Assembly: GCF_904849725.1 (NCBI RefSeq)
Contig: NC_058520.1
Location: 401,153,993 to 401,217,992, forward strand
Origin: Hordeum vulgare subsp. vulgare
Taxonomy: Eukaryota > Streptophyta > Magnoliopsida > Poales > Poaceae
Direction of reading: 5' to 3'
DNA: 64,000 nucleotides
The notes beneath the pieces are model-generated. The model made no database searches. It had not been told where the DNA came from and worked only from the letters and a program-made list of their open reading frames with translations. Shown here piece after piece: positions 1-11,588 of this stretch. The stretch's first letter is position 1. Each line of letters opens with the position of its first letter. Position numbers and translations under genes: made by a program.

Positions 1-589
1 GTGTGGCTCTTCCGAGCCTCTTAAATAAAGCTTGTATGTTTATGGTTATGTTGTGATGCCATCGATGTATCTATACATATTGGTATGCCATGCGTACGTG
101 TGTCATGCTTGATATGTATGGGGTTCGATTACCTAGTCATGAACTTTAGTAGCACTCCTTACAAGGAAATGCCCCTTTGTGATCCAACGAGCCTTGGTAG
201 TTCGCTACTGCTCCGGACACATCGGTTGACCGGCATGTGTCCTTCTTAGCTGTTGTGTCTGTCCTCTTTGGGGAAATGTCACGCAATGTAAGGGAGTCCT
301 TGTAGCTTGCCACGACTCGTCTACATTCGCTGATGACCGACACCTGCTTTGTTGGGTCATGTATGCCTGTCCTTGTGCGGTACTGCCACTTTGGTTTATG
401 ACTAGACATGTCGATCCGGGTTCTTTGACATTGGATTGCTAGCGACACTATCGCATACGTGAGTCAAAAGACGCAAACGGTCCCGGCTAAGGTAAGGCTG
501 CAGCCGTGGAGTTAACCGTGCGTGAGACCACAAAGGGATGCGATGTGTTACAGGTTGGATTCCTATGGCTTAGGATCGGGGTCCCGACA
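1..589 (+). mobile_element. 3' part of an LTR of chromovirus A (upstream copy)
   Basis: This stretch matches the last 589 bases of the 3' LTR of element A (10385-10973) with no indel and ends in the same CCCGACA. It carries the same AATAAA polyadenylation-type signal (24-29). It is not followed by a primer binding site, as a 5' LTR would be, but by LTR sequence of element B. It is therefore best read as the right end of an upstream copy of A's 3' LTR, not as the 5' LTR of the A copy in this window. Confidence 0.85.
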
Positions 590-1255
590 ACATCATGTCA
601 TCGTTCTCCAAGAATTACTCTATTTTACTTAATACTCTAGATGCATGTTGGATAGCAGTCAATGGGTGGAGTAATAGTAGTAGGTGCAGGCAGGAGTCAT
701 CCTATTTTCTTATGGCCGTGATGCCTATATGCACATGACCATTGCCGTGAAAATCGCATAATTATTCGTTGTTTCGTCAATTGCCCAACAATAATTTGTT
801 TACCCACCATATGTTGCTTTCATGAGAGATGCCACTAGAGAACACTATGTGCCCCTAGTCTATTCACTTATATATTCAGAAAACTTATAATTTCCTCGTT
901 GATATTATTTGTCTTTTACTTTTTTTTCAAGTTACAATTATCTACACACCTTATTTGTTTGCAAATAATGAGATCAAGGGGATTGACAACCCTCTTGCCC
1001 GTGTTGGGTGCAAGTTGTTTGCTCTTTTGTATGCAGCCGCTGAAGACGATTGATCATTGATATTCCTATTGGTTCGATAAACCTTGGTTCCTTAATCGAG
1101 GAAAATACTTACCCGCATTGTGCTGCTATTACTCGTTCCTCTTCACGGAAAACCCAACAAAGATCACAAGTATCAGGAAGGATTTCTGGCACCGTTGCTG
1201 GGGAGTATCATCACCAACTATCAATTAACTTCACACAAATACATTAACTTGTTCT
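590..1255 (+). mobile_element. Duplicated fragment of element B (LTR end, primer site, leader)
   Basis: It matches 10974-11639 at a constant offset of 10384, with one mismatch seen (718 G versus 11102 A). It holds the last part of a Sabrina/WHAM-type LTR ending GTATCA at 1175, the degenerate primer binding site TGGCACCGTTGCTGGGGA at 1187-1204, and about 50 bases of B leader. At 1255/1256 it switches abruptly to the leader of element A. Confidence 0.85.
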
Positions 1256-1566
1256 CTTCTCAAGTTATTCTATTCTGGTCATCCTCGTCTTTTCTGCGGG
1301 AATTAAGGACTAGGTTACTCATCTTCTTCTAGGCTCGTGTTCTGATCGGTAGATTATAGGACTACGGGTCAAGAGATATGTGGTTTCTGTCATTCCTAGG
1401 AAAAGGAAGTAGGTTTGATGATCAGAGAGTTGAACTTGATAGTTGAGTGGTTACGCTATTCCATTTTTGGGTTGTCTCAAAATTTGTTTTTGAGCATTTA
1501 CAGCCGTTATGCTGCCCAATTTTTCATTCGGAGCTCTAATGCTTTTGCATTACTCTCTATTTACAG
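1256..1566 (+). other. Leader of element A, non-coding
   Basis: About 310 bases follow the duplication junction and precede the accessory ORF. I see no conserved coding or RNA structure. The short open frames here are unconvincing. Confidence 0.5.
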
Positions 1567-2340
1567 ATGCCTGGCCGCCCTTCTCGTCAGGTGGTACGTC
1601 TGACCAGGTGCATTGATGTGCCGGGTCATACGGCCATGCTGGTCAGGGTGATGTCGGTGTGCGGTTACCGCTGGTACCCCGAGTACACAGTAGAGGAATA
1701 GTACTGAGACTTCAACCAGAGCCAGTACATCTGCACTGTTAGGGTATTTCCAGACTACCCTGGAGCTGAGGAGCCAATCCATTGGTCCTATGGGTTGGGA
1801 GTCACTGTTGACATGGCAGTACAAGATGCTGCCTATTCAATGCTGACTATTATGAGAGCGAGACATGCACTGCTGCATAATTCAGAGTTCTGCTATGTTC
1901 TGGCCTCTCAGCCTGGTGAAGAGGGATACCTCAGTGGAGTCTATTTTGATTCTTCTATGGAGGATCCACTACTGCAGTCCACTGTTGAGATGCTAGAGAA
2001 CAGAGACAGGGATGCTCGTGCTCTCCGCATGGAGCTTTATGCTACCCGTGCCCGTCTGTGGACAACTTTGACGCAGCTGGCACCGGTAGTCCAGACAGGG
2101 TATGGAGAGATGGAGATGCGGAACCCTGTTAGGACCCATCTTCCGGCCCACGTTGACTGGCCAGCTATAGGAGGAGTCACACCTCTTCGGGGACCCCTCT
2201 TACCACCAGTCAGGGGACCAAGGCCACATCCGTGTCCTTATGGATCCCATGGATCTCAGACTAGAGTGTTTCCTGATCCGCAGGTTGAGCTTCCAGGTCA
2301 TGGAGGTAATCTCTATGAGATGTTCTATGCGGATGCCTGA
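1567..2340 (+). pseudogene. Upstream accessory ORF of chromovirus A, two nonsense codons
   Basis: An in-frame ATG at 1567 opens a 257-codon frame broken by TAG (1699-1701, codon 45) and TGA (1705-1707, codon 47). The rest stays open to TGA at 2338-2340. The N-terminal part is rich in Trp, Tyr and Pro around the first stop (YRWYPEY). A conserved-looking GLGVTVDMAVQDAAY block follows, then a helical charged segment (MLENRDRDARALRMELYATR) and a Pro/Gly/His-rich tail. From memory, similar proteins lie upstream of gag in several grass gypsy elements and are annotated only as hypothetical or unclassified retrotransposon proteins. No catalytic motif is visible and the function is unknown. The first ATG after the stops is at 1795. 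Confidence 0.65.
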
Positions 2341-2665
2341 GCTGTGAGAGGAAGGATAGTATGGTAGTAGCCGTACGTTCACAGTCCTGCATGACTTGTG
2401 AAGTATGCATGTAATGTGAAATGAATTCCGGAGGCCTAGATAAATAATGTATAGGAAGCTTGTAAGCCTCTGATGAGTAGTTTCATAATTTCAGTAGTTT
2501 GCTCTTCGAGTAAGTTTGTACTGAACTATGTAAGGGTGTGTATGAACCATGGTGTATATATAGCAGTTGCTTGTTACCATGCTGTTCGGATATTCATTTC
2601 CGCATTCCGTGTGTTCAGTACATTCTTAATCCATAGCTACTATTGATATGATATTGGTCTAAGCT
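2341..2665 (+). other. Spacer between accessory ORF and gag of element A
   Basis: About 325 AT-leaning bases carry no supported ORF. The gag start at 2666 follows directly. A separate start for gag implies internal initiation, reinitiation or splicing; no clear splice pair could be picked out by eye. Confidence 0.45.
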
Positions 2666-5600
2666 ATGAGTTTGTTTGTCAGGATGGTGTTCACCAGGTT
2701 GAACCGTTCCCCTGCTCATGAGCAAGGCGAGGGTAGTCAGGCGTCGCAGGAAGACCTGCCTCACCCGCCTTCTCTGGTGGAAGTGATGCTTGAGGCAGAG
2801 AGAAATAAAATAGAGACCAACCGACTGTTAGAGCGTATTGAGCAGAATACGGCTCGACAACCTAGGAATGCCACAGTGTCCCTCAATGACTTTGTGAAGT
2901 TGAATCCTCCAAAGTTTCATCATTCCGTCGATCCCCTCGACGCTGATGACTGGCTGTGCAGCATCTCACGCAAGATTCGCTCTGCGAATGTGTCTGAGGC
3001 CGACAAGGTGACCTTTGCGACATATTTCCTAGAGGGACCCGCCAATCTGTGGTGGGAGAACTTTGAAGCTATGCGTCCCGCTGAACCAGTAGCCACATGG
3101 GCAGACTTTAGTGCCGCTTTCCGTCTGCACCATATTCCAGAGGGCCTGATGGACAGAAAGAGAGAGGAGTTCTGTGCCTTCACTCAGGGCAAGTTGTCTG
3201 TGGATGCCTATAGCCACGAGTTCGGTAATCTCGCCCGCTATGCAACAGAGGAGGTGTCTACCGACGCCAAGAAGCAAGCAAGATTCCGTAAGGGTCTGAG
3301 CCCTGAGCTCCGTCGTGACCTGCGCCTCCATGAGTGTGCAAGCTTTCAGGCCCTGGTCAACAAGGCGATCAGTGCGGAGACTGGTCATACTGACTTCGAG
3401 GCCACAAGAAAGCACTCCTGTGACTTTGGCTCATCCTCTGGTTCCGCGTTTCCAAAATGCAGGCTGTGGGTTCCAAACAGTTCTCTACCGCCAAGATACA
3501 CTCCGAGGCCATCCTACGTGGCGCCTCCGACGAATCAGGCCAACCCTCCAGCAAAAGCTTATGGTGGTCCAGCTAGCAATGCTGCACCACGTGCCAACCA
3601 AGTGATATGCTACAAGTGTGGAGAACCAGGGCACTATTCCCGTGAGTGTCCTCAGAATGTGGGTGCCAAGCAACCCGGAAAGTCCGTCGGGCAAGCCAAG
3701 TCGGGCAAAGCTTTTTATGTGAAGCCAACTCCTGCACGTGGCCGTGTGAACTATGTGTCAGCAGAAGAAGCTGTAGAGGATCCCGACGTCATGCTGGGTA
3801 TGCTTCTTGTTAATCATCACCCAGCGTCTGTTCTCTTTGACACTGGGTCTTCTCATTCCTTCATTTTAGAAAGTTATGCACAGTTGCATAACATGTCTTT
3901 TTGTGATATGCCAATCCCATTGGTTGTCCAAACCCCTGGTAGTAAATGGCAAACCTCTAGGATAACCTATGACAATGAAATTCTAGTAGATAGGCTAGTT
4001 TTTCTAGCCTCATTGATAGCCTTGAAATCTTCGGATATTAATATCATCTTGGGCATGGATTGGATGTCAGCTCACTATGCCAAGATTGATACTCATTCTA
4101 GAAATGTCCAGCTTACCCATCCCTCGGGTGAGATAGTAAATGTCTCCACTCGAGTTGCCAAATGCCAACTCTATTCCTTAAATGCCAACCCTCTTCCGGA
4201 ACTCGAAGACATCCCGGTAGTCCGTGACTTCCCGGATGTCTTTCCAGAGGAACTGCCAGGAATTCCACCTGACAGAGATGTAGAGTTCGTGATAGATCTT
4301 GTTCCGGGAACTGTCCCAATAGCCAGAAGACCATATAAGATGGCACCCCTGGAGCTAGCCGAACTTAAAAAGCAATTAGATGAGGCCTTGAACAAGGGTT
4401 TCATTCGTCCTAGCTCTTCTCCTTGGGCTTGTCCCGTCCTCTTCGTCAAGAAGAAAGACAGAACGGATCGGATGGTTGTAGATTACCGACCAGTTAATCT
4501 GGTCACCATAAAGAACAAGTATCCGCTCCCCAGGATCAACGATCTGTACGATCAGCTCGCTGGATCCTCAGTCTTCTCCATAATGGATTTGAGGTTGGGA
4601 TACCATCAAATTAAGATTAAGAACGGGGACATTCCAAAAACGGCTTTTGTTACTCGTTATGGCCAATATGAGTACACCGTCATGTCCTTCGGTTTAACCA
4701 ATGCCCCAGCCACCTTCTCTCGACTGATGAATTCAATCTTCATGGAGTACTTGGATAAATTCGTCGTGGTATACCTCGATGATATTCTCATCTACTCAAA
4801 GAATGAACAAGAACATGCCGAGCATCTAAGGCTGGTATTGATGAAACTTCGAGAGCATCGCCTTTATGCCAAGTTTTCTAAATGCGAATTTTGGCTACCA
4901 GAAGTGACCTATCTGGGTCACGTAATCTCTGGTAAGGGTATTGCTGTCAATCCCGAGAGAGTTCAAGCTGTCCTTGATTGGACTCAACCTGAATCGGTTA
5001 AGCAAGTTAGGAGTTTTCTTGGTTTAGCGAGCTATTGTCGCCGCTTCATCGAGAATTTCTCCAAGGTTGCAAAGCCTCTAACTGAACTCCTCAAGAAAGA
5101 TAAAAAGTTCGAGTGGACACCACAGTGTGAGCATAGTTTTCAGGAACTGAAAAGACGCCTGACTTCCGCACCTGTGTTCCTACCACCAGATTTTTCTAAG
5201 GACTTTGTTATCTATTGCGACGCCTCGCGACAAGGATTAGGTTGCATTCTCATGCAAGATCTTCATGTGATCGCATACGCATCTCGACAGTTGCGTCCAC
5301 ATGAGGATAATTATCCCACACATGACCTTGAGCTTGCAGCTGTGGTCCATGCACTAAAAACCTGGCGACATTACCTTCTGGGTAATCGTTGCGAAATATT
5401 CACTGATCACCAAAGTCTGAAATATATCTTCACCCAGCCGGATTTGAATCTCAGGCAAAGACGGTGGGTTGAGTTGATCTCGGATTACGACTTAGGGATA
5501 ACTTACACCCCGGGGAAGGCCAATGTTATGGCCGATGCACTAAGTCGTAAATCTTATTGTAACAATTTGATGCTACAACAAGGTCAACCACATCTCCATG

Positions 5601-5743
5601 AGGACTTTCGGAAGTTGAATCTTCATATTGTTCCTCAAGGATTCCTTTCTACCCTGGTGGCGAAGCCTACTCTTAAGGATCAAATTATAGCTGGCCAAAA
5701 GCGTGACAAGGGTATATCACGGATCAAGGAGAATATTTTTTAG
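2666..5743 (+). CDS. Gag-protease-reverse transcriptase-RNase H of element A
   Basis: This 1025-codon frame starts at an ATG and encodes the capsid and replication half of the polyprotein. Gag occupies about residues 1-340 and ends in a CCHC zinc knuckle ([14 protein letters not shown], near residue 315). The aspartic protease has [10 protein letters not shown] near 390. The reverse transcriptase has [10 protein letters not shown] (catalytic Asp pair) near 702. RNase H starts with [11 protein letters not shown] near 850. All key residues are present. The frame ends early at TAG 5741-5743, just past RNase H, because of a T6 run (5736-5741) that looks one base too long. The integrase continues in the +1 frame. 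In an intact element this would be one gag-pol frame, so this copy is inactive at the integrase step unless the indel is a sequencing error. Confidence 0.9.
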   Translation: MSLFVRMVFTRLNRSPAHEQGEGSQASQEDLPHPPSLVEVMLEAERNKIETNRLLERIEQNTARQPRNATVSLNDFVKLNPPKFHHSVDPLDADDWLCSISRKIRSANVSEADKVTFATYFLEGPANLWWENFEAMRPAEPVATWADFSAAFRLHHIPEGLMDRKREEFCAFTQGKLSVDAYSHEFGNLARYATEEVSTDAKKQARFRKGLSPELRRDLRLHECASFQALVNKAISAETGHTDFEATRKHSCDFGSSSGSAFPKCRLWVPNSSLPPRYTPRPSYVAPPTNQANPPAKAYGGPASNAAPRANQVICYKCGEPGHYSRECPQNVGAKQPGKSVGQAKSGKAFYVKPTPARGRVNYVSAEEAVEDPDVMLGMLLVNHHPASVLFDTGSSHSFILESYAQLHNMSFCDMPIPLVVQTPGSKWQTSRITYDNEILVDRLVFLASLIALKSSDINIILGMDWMSAHYAKIDTHSRNVQLTHPSGEIVNVSTRVAKCQLYSLNANPLPELEDIPVVRDFPDVFPEELPGIPPDRDVEFVIDLVPGTVPIARRPYKMAPLELAELKKQLDEALNKGFIRPSSSPWACPVLFVKKKDRTDRMVVDYRPVNLVTIKNKYPLPRINDLYDQLAGSSVFSIMDLRLGYHQIKIKNGDIPKTAFVTRYGQYEYTVMSFGLTNAPATFSRLMNSIFMEYLDKFVVVYLDDILIYSKNEQEHAEHLRLVLMKLREHRLYAKFSKCEFWLPEVTYLGHVISGKGIAVNPERVQAVLDWTQPESVKQVRSFLGLASYCRRFIENFSKVAKPLTELLKKDKKFEWTPQCEHSFQELKRRLTSAPVFLPPDFSKDFVIYCDASRQGLGCILMQDLHVIAYASRQLRPHEDNYPTHDLELAAVVHALKTWRHYLLGNRCEIFTDHQSLKYIFTQPDLNLRQRRWVELISDYDLGITYTPGKANVMADALSRKSYCNNLMLQQGQPHLHEDFRKLNLHIVPQGFLSTLVAKPTLKDQIIAGQKRDKGISRIKENIF

Positions 5744-6593
5744 CGGAAACGCTAAAGAATTTTCCATGAACGATCAAGGTGTTGTGTTCTTCCAGAATCG
5801 TTTAGTGGTTCCTAAGAACCCACATCTAAGGCAGTTAATCCTTAAGGAGGCTCATGATTCTCGTCTCACCATTCATCCCGGTAGTACTAAGATGTATCAG
5901 GACCTACGCCAGAGGTTCTGGTGGACTAGGATGAAGAGAGAAATTGCTGAGTTCGTTGCTAACTGCGACATTTGTCGTCGAGTTAAGGCAGAACATCAAA
6001 GGCCTGCTGGCACCCTTCAACCTCTAGCTATTCCTGAATGGAAATGGGATAAAGTTAGCATGGATTTCATTACCGGATTTCCCAAGACCAAGAAAGGGAA
6101 TAATGCTATCTTTGTGGTCATTGACCGTCTTTCCAAAGTGGCTCATTTTCTTCCTGTTCGTGAGAGTATAACAGCTAGCCAGCTAGCAGAGTTATATATC
6201 TCTCGAATAGTGTCTCTTCATGGTGTTCCCCTGGAGATTAACTCGGACCGTGGAAGTATCTTTACTTCTCGCTTCTGGGAAAGTTTTCAGAATGCCATGG
6301 GGACTCACCTATCTTTTAGCACTGCTTTCCATCCCCAATCAAGTGGTCAAGTAGAAAGAGTGAATCAAATCCTAGAGGATATGCTCCGAGCTTGTGTTAT
6401 ATCGTTCGGTATGAATTGGGAAAAGTGCCTTCCATTCGCCGAATTCGCTTATAACAATAGTTACCAATCAAGCTTGGGCAAAGCCCCTTTTGAAGTTCTC
6501 TATGGACGAAGATGTCGAACACCTCTAAATTGGTCAGAAACCGGAGAGAGGCAACTCTTTGGCCCGGATATGATCCAGGATGCAGAAGACTAG
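5703..6593 (+). pseudogene. Integrase of element A, shifted frame, ends at an amber codon
   Basis: This frame overlaps the previous ORF and carries the integrase that inserts the cDNA into chromatin. It shows the HHCC zinc-binding module (His/His in EAHDSRLTIHPG, then CDICRR), the catalytic core with Asp in MDFITG, Asp in NSDRG and Glu in GQVERVN, and the usual FHPQSSGQ block. The real frame enters after the T-run indel near 5736-5741, so the ORF's apparent start is not a true start codon. It stops at TAG 6591-6593, where relatives appear to have CAG (Gln), a likely single C-to-T change. The same frame continues to 7157. Confidence 0.85.
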
Positions 6594-7157
6594 GTTCGCA
6601 TTATTCGTGAAAAGTTGAAAACAGCCCAGTCTCGTCAAAAGAGCCAATATGATCGTCATCATAAGGCTGTGACCTTTGAAGTTGACGAGAAGGCTTACCT
6701 TCGGGTTACACCTTTGAAGGGTACCCATCGATTCGGTATCAAGGGCAAATTGGCTCCTCGTTACATTGGTCCTTTTCGCATTCTTGCCAAACGAGGAGAA
6801 GTTGCCTACCAGTTGGAACTTCCTCCGCATCTTTCCAAGGTTCATGATGTTTTCCACGTCTCGCAACTCAGGTGTTGCTTTTCGGATCCTATCCGTGAAG
6901 TGGACCACGAAACGCTTGATCTCCAAGATAACCTTTCATACCGAGAATACCCCGTGCGTATTCTTGATCAAGCTGAGCGTACCACTCGACGTCGAAACCT
7001 CAAGTTTCTTAAAGTTCAATGGTCAAATCATTCTGAAAAGGAGGCAACTTGGGAAAGAGAGGATCGTCTCCGACTTGAGTATCCTGCGTTATTCCCGACG
7101 ACTTCTAAATCTCGGGACGAGATTCTTTTGAGTGGGGGTGAGTTGTCACATCCCTGA
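6594..7157 (+). pseudogene. Integrase C-terminus with chromodomain-like tail, element A
   Basis: The frame continues that of the integrase after the amber stop. It contains the C-terminal integrase fold (GPFRILAKRGEVAYQLELP and KVHDVFHVSQL). A chromodomain-like segment follows near 7000-7090 (LKFLKVQWSNHSEKEATWE), which in chromoviruses is thought to steer integration to particular chromatin. The stop at 7155-7157 lies 14 bases inside the 3' LTR, so the coding end overlaps the LTR and polypurine tract. Apart from the upstream stop and indel it is open. Confidence 0.85.
7131..7142 (+). other. Polypurine tract of element A
   Basis: AGTGGGGGTGAG lies one base before the LTR start TGTCAC at 7144. 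It is the expected RNase H-resistant primer for plus-strand DNA synthesis. It is also coding, within the last codons of pol. Confidence 0.75.
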
Positions 7158-10100
7158 CACCTTAAGCAAGTTAGTCTTGTGGTCATGTCTTCTTTGCATT
7201 TGCATCTAATAATTCTCCATCAAGAACAAGAAAGTGGCAAAGGAAAAACTGAAAACCCTAGCCACTACTTTAAATAAAGGAAAACTCAAAGTAGTTAAAA
7301 TCAATGAACCCAAAATGGCCTCAAGAAATGTTCAAACTTTCTGATAAATCATGAAAGTAAATGAGCATTGGAGAAAACTATTTTCTTGACACTTTAAGCA
7401 TTTTAAATAAATGCAAAAAGCTACTGGTTTCAAGTTTTAAATTTGAAAACAAAAACTTTAACTTTTCAAAAATGTTGAAAACTTTGGAAATGGTTGGGAA
7501 TATTATAAAAAATATTCAGGTGTGTTTAAAATAGTTTTTACCACCATTTTGGAGCTGAAATAAATAGCAAAACATTAGTTAGCAAAACAGAACAAAACAG
7601 AAAAGAAATAAGAGGAAGAAAAACCTTACCTGACGCCTGAGGAGGCCCAGCCCACCAGGGGCAGGGTCGTCTTCTTCCTCTGCCTTCTGGTAGAGGGGAG
7701 ATCGACCACGGCGGCCCCTCCACCTCCTGCTTCGCCGTGGCGAGCTCCAGAGTTCCCGGGACAGCGCGACAACGGGGATAAGCTCCCCGAGGCCTCCTCT
7801 ATCCATTCCCCAGCACCGGTTTCCCCCTCCTCTCGGATCTTTTCCTCCCTCCTGCTGCCGCCATTACCACGAGCTCGAGCTCGAGCCGCAGCACTTCTAG
7901 CCACGGGAACCTTCCTCCGAGTAGTCCAGCAGCTTCGCCTCGTCGGTCTGGTCCTCTCTGCAGAAGCCGAAGCTTCCCCGAGCTCTGCATCGCCCCAACG
8001 CCATCATCTTCCACCTCCGGCCGCCGGACCTCTCCCGTCGATTCGCTCCCTCCGGCGCACCCCCGAGCCCCTCAACAACACCATCGGAACCGCCGTGAGC
8101 TCGTCGTCGTTTCCCCTCTCGCCCCACGCTCTTCCATGCATCGTAGCCCCGTTCCCCACCAAGGCCGAGAGCTCCTCGCCGCCGGTCATGTCGTCGCCGT
8201 CGCTATGGTGCCTGTTCCACGCGCTCGAGCTAGGGATCGAGCTCCTGGAGCCTCCAGGAGTGTGATGAGCCCATCAGTTGTCCTCCCCGTGCCCTAGAGC
8301 CATCAACCGTAGAAGTCCGAGCTTCGGCCGCCGCTTCGGCTCGTCGCCGGCACCTCTCCCGGCGACCCTAGCCTCCCCTGATGGCCCTGCTAGATGCGGC
8401 GTTGCACTAGCTACCCGTAGCTCCTTTCTGCGCCCAAAACCGACGGTCGATGTGCTGTCTAGCTCTCTCCGGCGAGCCCTCCGCCGCGCCCGTGGTCGCC
8501 GCCGGCCATGCTCTGGTGGGGGCCGACGTGGCCAAGTTAACCCAGCAGCTTAGGGGCTTAATCACTCGCTGACAGTGGGCCCAAGGCCAAGTCAAAGTAG
8601 TTAAGGGACTGGTCAGCGCGGGATTAGTCCCAGAGAGGCTGACCAGTGGGTCCCCCCTGTCAGGTTTGACCTGAACAGGTCGGCTGACCTGCTGACGTCA
8701 GGCTGATGCAATAAAGAGAATTTCCAGTATAGAAATAAATCCAGGAAATTGCTAAAACTTGTAAAAATCATAGAAATTAATCTGTAACTCCAATGAAAAT
8801 AATTTATATATGAAAAAGTATCAGAAAAATTCAAGGAATCTGAATATGCTATTTTCAATCATGTTTGAAAAAGTTACAGAACCCTAAAATGTGGAATAAG
8901 GAATAATTCAATTCTTATAATTACTTTTAAAATGGAATTTGGAAAATATTCAAATTTCATTATGAATGCCATGATCACACACTGTCCTAATTACAAATCA
9001 GTACATTAACATGACATCTCATGCATGCTAACATCAAGTTGATCTGAGCATCAGGTCGAATCAATTAAACCGGTATCCGAGAATACCCCGTTTGAATTGA
9101 TATTCGAATGTGATTCAAATCAACTCTAAACCTAATACATGTTGATTATAATAACTTATCACCTTGCATTCTCATGCCATGCTCATGCATCATTTTGATC
9201 GCATATGATTGTTATTGAATGTTGCCATTCATTTCGGTAGGCTCCGCACCCCCGGATCCCACCGAATATCCGTCTGACGGATATCGTTCCTCCTCTGAGC
9301 AACAAGGCAAGCAACCCTTTTGACCATCCCGATAATTCCATGTTCTTGCTCCTGCACTTATTTATTGCATTAGGATCAAATGCTTCAACTGCTTTTACCA
9401 CGTTAGTTGAACCCACTTCCTTTGCATGACCTAACCTTGTCACAGTAAATAGCCGAACCTTGCAACCTAGCATACCTAGTAGTTGCTTGAGCTATGATGT
9501 GCCTTATCCTGCTATGCATGCTATGCTTAGAGTTGTGTATGGTCTGTCATCTGGGAGATGAACAGAATTGTGAGAATGTGTTACTCTCATTGTGAGAATT
9601 TGAGGCCGTGGAGGAAACCCCGGCCGGACTTCCGTACGGGTTACTCTCAGATATGCGATAAACCTGGACTAGGTACTAGTGTGGTTAACGGTCGTGGCCG
9701 ACTCCCTCGCCGGGCTTCCGCTTGAAGGTTGCCGAGGTGCATGACGTGCACATGGCGATAAGTGGCGAGAGCGTGTGTGACGAAGTACACCCCTGCAGGG
9801 TTATGATCTATTCGAATAGCCGCGTCCGCGGATATGGACTACTTGGAGACATATGTTGTTCATAGATAATTTCAATGGCTACTCATAAAATTGCCAAGAT
9901 AAGCGTGAGTGTCGTGGACGACATTTCCGTACGGAGACGGAATGATTCCACGATAGTGTATTGTTGTGGTGTTAGTGGACTCGTGTGCGAGAAGTCAAGT
10001 TATCAAAATTATTTAAAAATGCAAGTTGTCTAGCCACGAGTCAAATGCTGGCTTTCCGCATGAAACCCCACAATACCTTTTGATACCTTGCATGAGTAGT

Positions 10101-10973
10101 TAGTTGTCCTAAAGTCTTGCTGAGTACCTTCGTACTCATGTTTGCTTAATAAATGTTGCAGAGGTTGCTAATGACCCAAATGGAGGGTTCTTCGTAGACA
10201 TCGACGACGACGAGTAGCTGGTGTCCCAGCTACGATCTGGCCCTACGTTGGATCTGTAGTATAGTCAGGCCATGTGCCTTCTAGTTGCCCTGAATGTACT
10301 CAGACAATTTATAACTCTTCCGCTGGCTTGTAACTGAATGACTGCTATTATGGGTTGTGAGACCCTTAATGTGTAATATTATGTGTGTGGCTCTTCCGAG
10401 CCTCTTAAATAAAGCTTGTATGTTTATGGTTATGTTGTGATGCCATCGATGTATCTATACATATTGGTATGCCATGCGTACGTGTGTCATGCTTGATATG
10501 TATGGGGTTCGATTACCTAGTCATGAACTTTAGTAGCACTCCTTACAAGGAAATGCCCCTTTGTGATCCAACGAGCCTTGGTAGTTCGCTACTGCTCCGG
10601 ACACATCGGTTGACCGGCATGTGTCCTTCTTAGCTGTTGTGTCTGTCCTCTTTGGGGAAATGTCACGCAATGTAAGGGAGTCCTTGTAGCTTGCCACGAC
10701 TCGTCTACATTCGCTGATGACCGACACCTGCTTTGTTGGGTCATGTATGCCTGTCCTTGTGCGGTACTGCCACTTTGGTTTATGACTAGACATGTCGATC
10801 CGGGTTCTTTGACATTGGATTGCTAGCGACACTATCGCATACGTGAGTCAAAAGACGCAAACGGTCCCGGCTAAGGTAAGGCTGCAGCCGTGGAGTTAAC
10901 CGTGCGTGAGACCACAAAGGGATGCGATGTGTTACAGGTTGGATTCCTATGGCTTAGGATCGGGGTCCCGACA
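7144..10973 (+). mobile_element. 3' LTR of element A (3830 bp)
   Basis: It begins TGTCACATCC after the polypurine tract and ends CCCGACA, giving TGTC/GACA termini. Its length fits the long LTRs of Tekay/Del-type chromoviruses. About 7630-8560 is strongly GC-rich, with overlapping frames on both strands but no recognisable domain. About 8700-9130 is AT-rich. The last 589 bases recur at 1-589. An AATAAA signal lies at 10408-10413. Confidence 0.85.
10408..10413 (+). promoter_or_regulatory. Candidate polyadenylation signal in LTR of element A
   Basis: AATAAA lies about 560 bases before the LTR end and is repeated at 24-29 in the duplicated copy. Its position in the 3' third of the LTR suits transcript termination. 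No experimental support is visible. Confidence 0.4.
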
Positions 10974-11559
10974 ACATCATGTCATCGTTCTCCAAGAATT
11001 ACTCTATTTTACTTAATACTCTAGATGCATGTTGGATAGCAGTCAATGGGTGGAGTAATAGTAGTAGGTGCAGGCAGGAGTCATCCTATTTTCTTATGGC
11101 CATGATGCCTATATGCACATGACCATTGCCGTGAAAATCGCATAATTATTCGTTGTTTCGTCAATTGCCCAACAATAATTTGTTTACCCACCATATGTTG
11201 CTTTCATGAGAGATGCCACTAGAGAACACTATGTGCCCCTAGTCTATTCACTTATATATTCAGAAAACTTATAATTTCCTCGTTGATATTATTTGTCTTT
11301 TACTTTTTTTTCAAGTTACAATTATCTACACACCTTATTTGTTTGCAAATAATGAGATCAAGGGGATTGACAACCCTCTTGCCCGTGTTGGGTGCAAGTT
11401 GTTTGCTCTTTTGTATGCAGCCGCTGAAGACGATTGATCATTGATATTCCTATTGGTTCGATAAACCTTGGTTCCTTAATCGAGGAAAATACTTACCCGC
11501 ATTGTGCTGCTATTACTCGTTCCTCTTCACGGAAAACCCAACAAAGATCACAAGTATCA
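10974..11559 (+). mobile_element. Right part of the 5' LTR of element B
   Basis: The sequence aligns with the right end of the LTR of element D and ends GTATCA, the mirror of the TGATAC that starts this LTR family. About 990 bases of the LTR that should precede it are displaced by the insertion of A. Confidence 0.8.
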
Positions 11560-11570
11560 GGAAGGATTTC

Positions 11571-11588
11571 TGGCACCGTTGCTGGGGA
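11571..11588 (+). other. Primer binding site of element B
   Basis: TGGCACCGTTGCTGGGGA differs from the TGGCGCCGTTGCCGGGGA type (complementary to a tRNA 3' end) by two transitions. The same decayed site occurs at 1187-1204. Confidence 0.75.

Larger units (their letters stand above)
1256..10973 (+). mobile_element. Element A: Tekay-like chromovirus (Ty3/gypsy), 5' end not in window
   Basis: The order is leader, accessory ORF, gag, protease, reverse transcriptase, RNase H, integrase, chromodomain-like tail, polypurine tract and 3' LTR. Integrase after RNase H places it in Ty3/gypsy. The chromodomain-like C-terminus and long LTR fit the Tekay/Del chromoviruses. The element lies in the 5' LTR of B: A's LTR ends at 10973 and B LTR resumes at ACATC (10974-10978), the likely 5-bp target duplication. 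Its own 5' LTR and primer site are missing here because the duplication junction at 1255/1256 falls inside its leader. Confidence 0.85.

Noticed and set aside
146..448. 100-codon frame on the - strand, repeated at 10530-10832
   Set aside because: It lies inside an LTR, has no domain, and both copies exist only because of the duplication.
1..1255. Reading this as the ordinary 5' LTR of element A
   Set aside because: It contains another element's LTR and primer site after A's LTR end, and A's own primer site is missing.
5730..5745. Programmed frameshift between the two pol frames of element A
   Set aside because: The second frame is +1 relative to the first and the T run does not form a -1 slippery heptamer in the zero frame. 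A one-base insertion is simpler.
7538..8595. Several overlapping open frames on both strands in the GC-rich part of A's LTR
   Set aside because: No domain or codon pattern is visible. High GC content alone opens frames, and the region lies fully inside the LTR.
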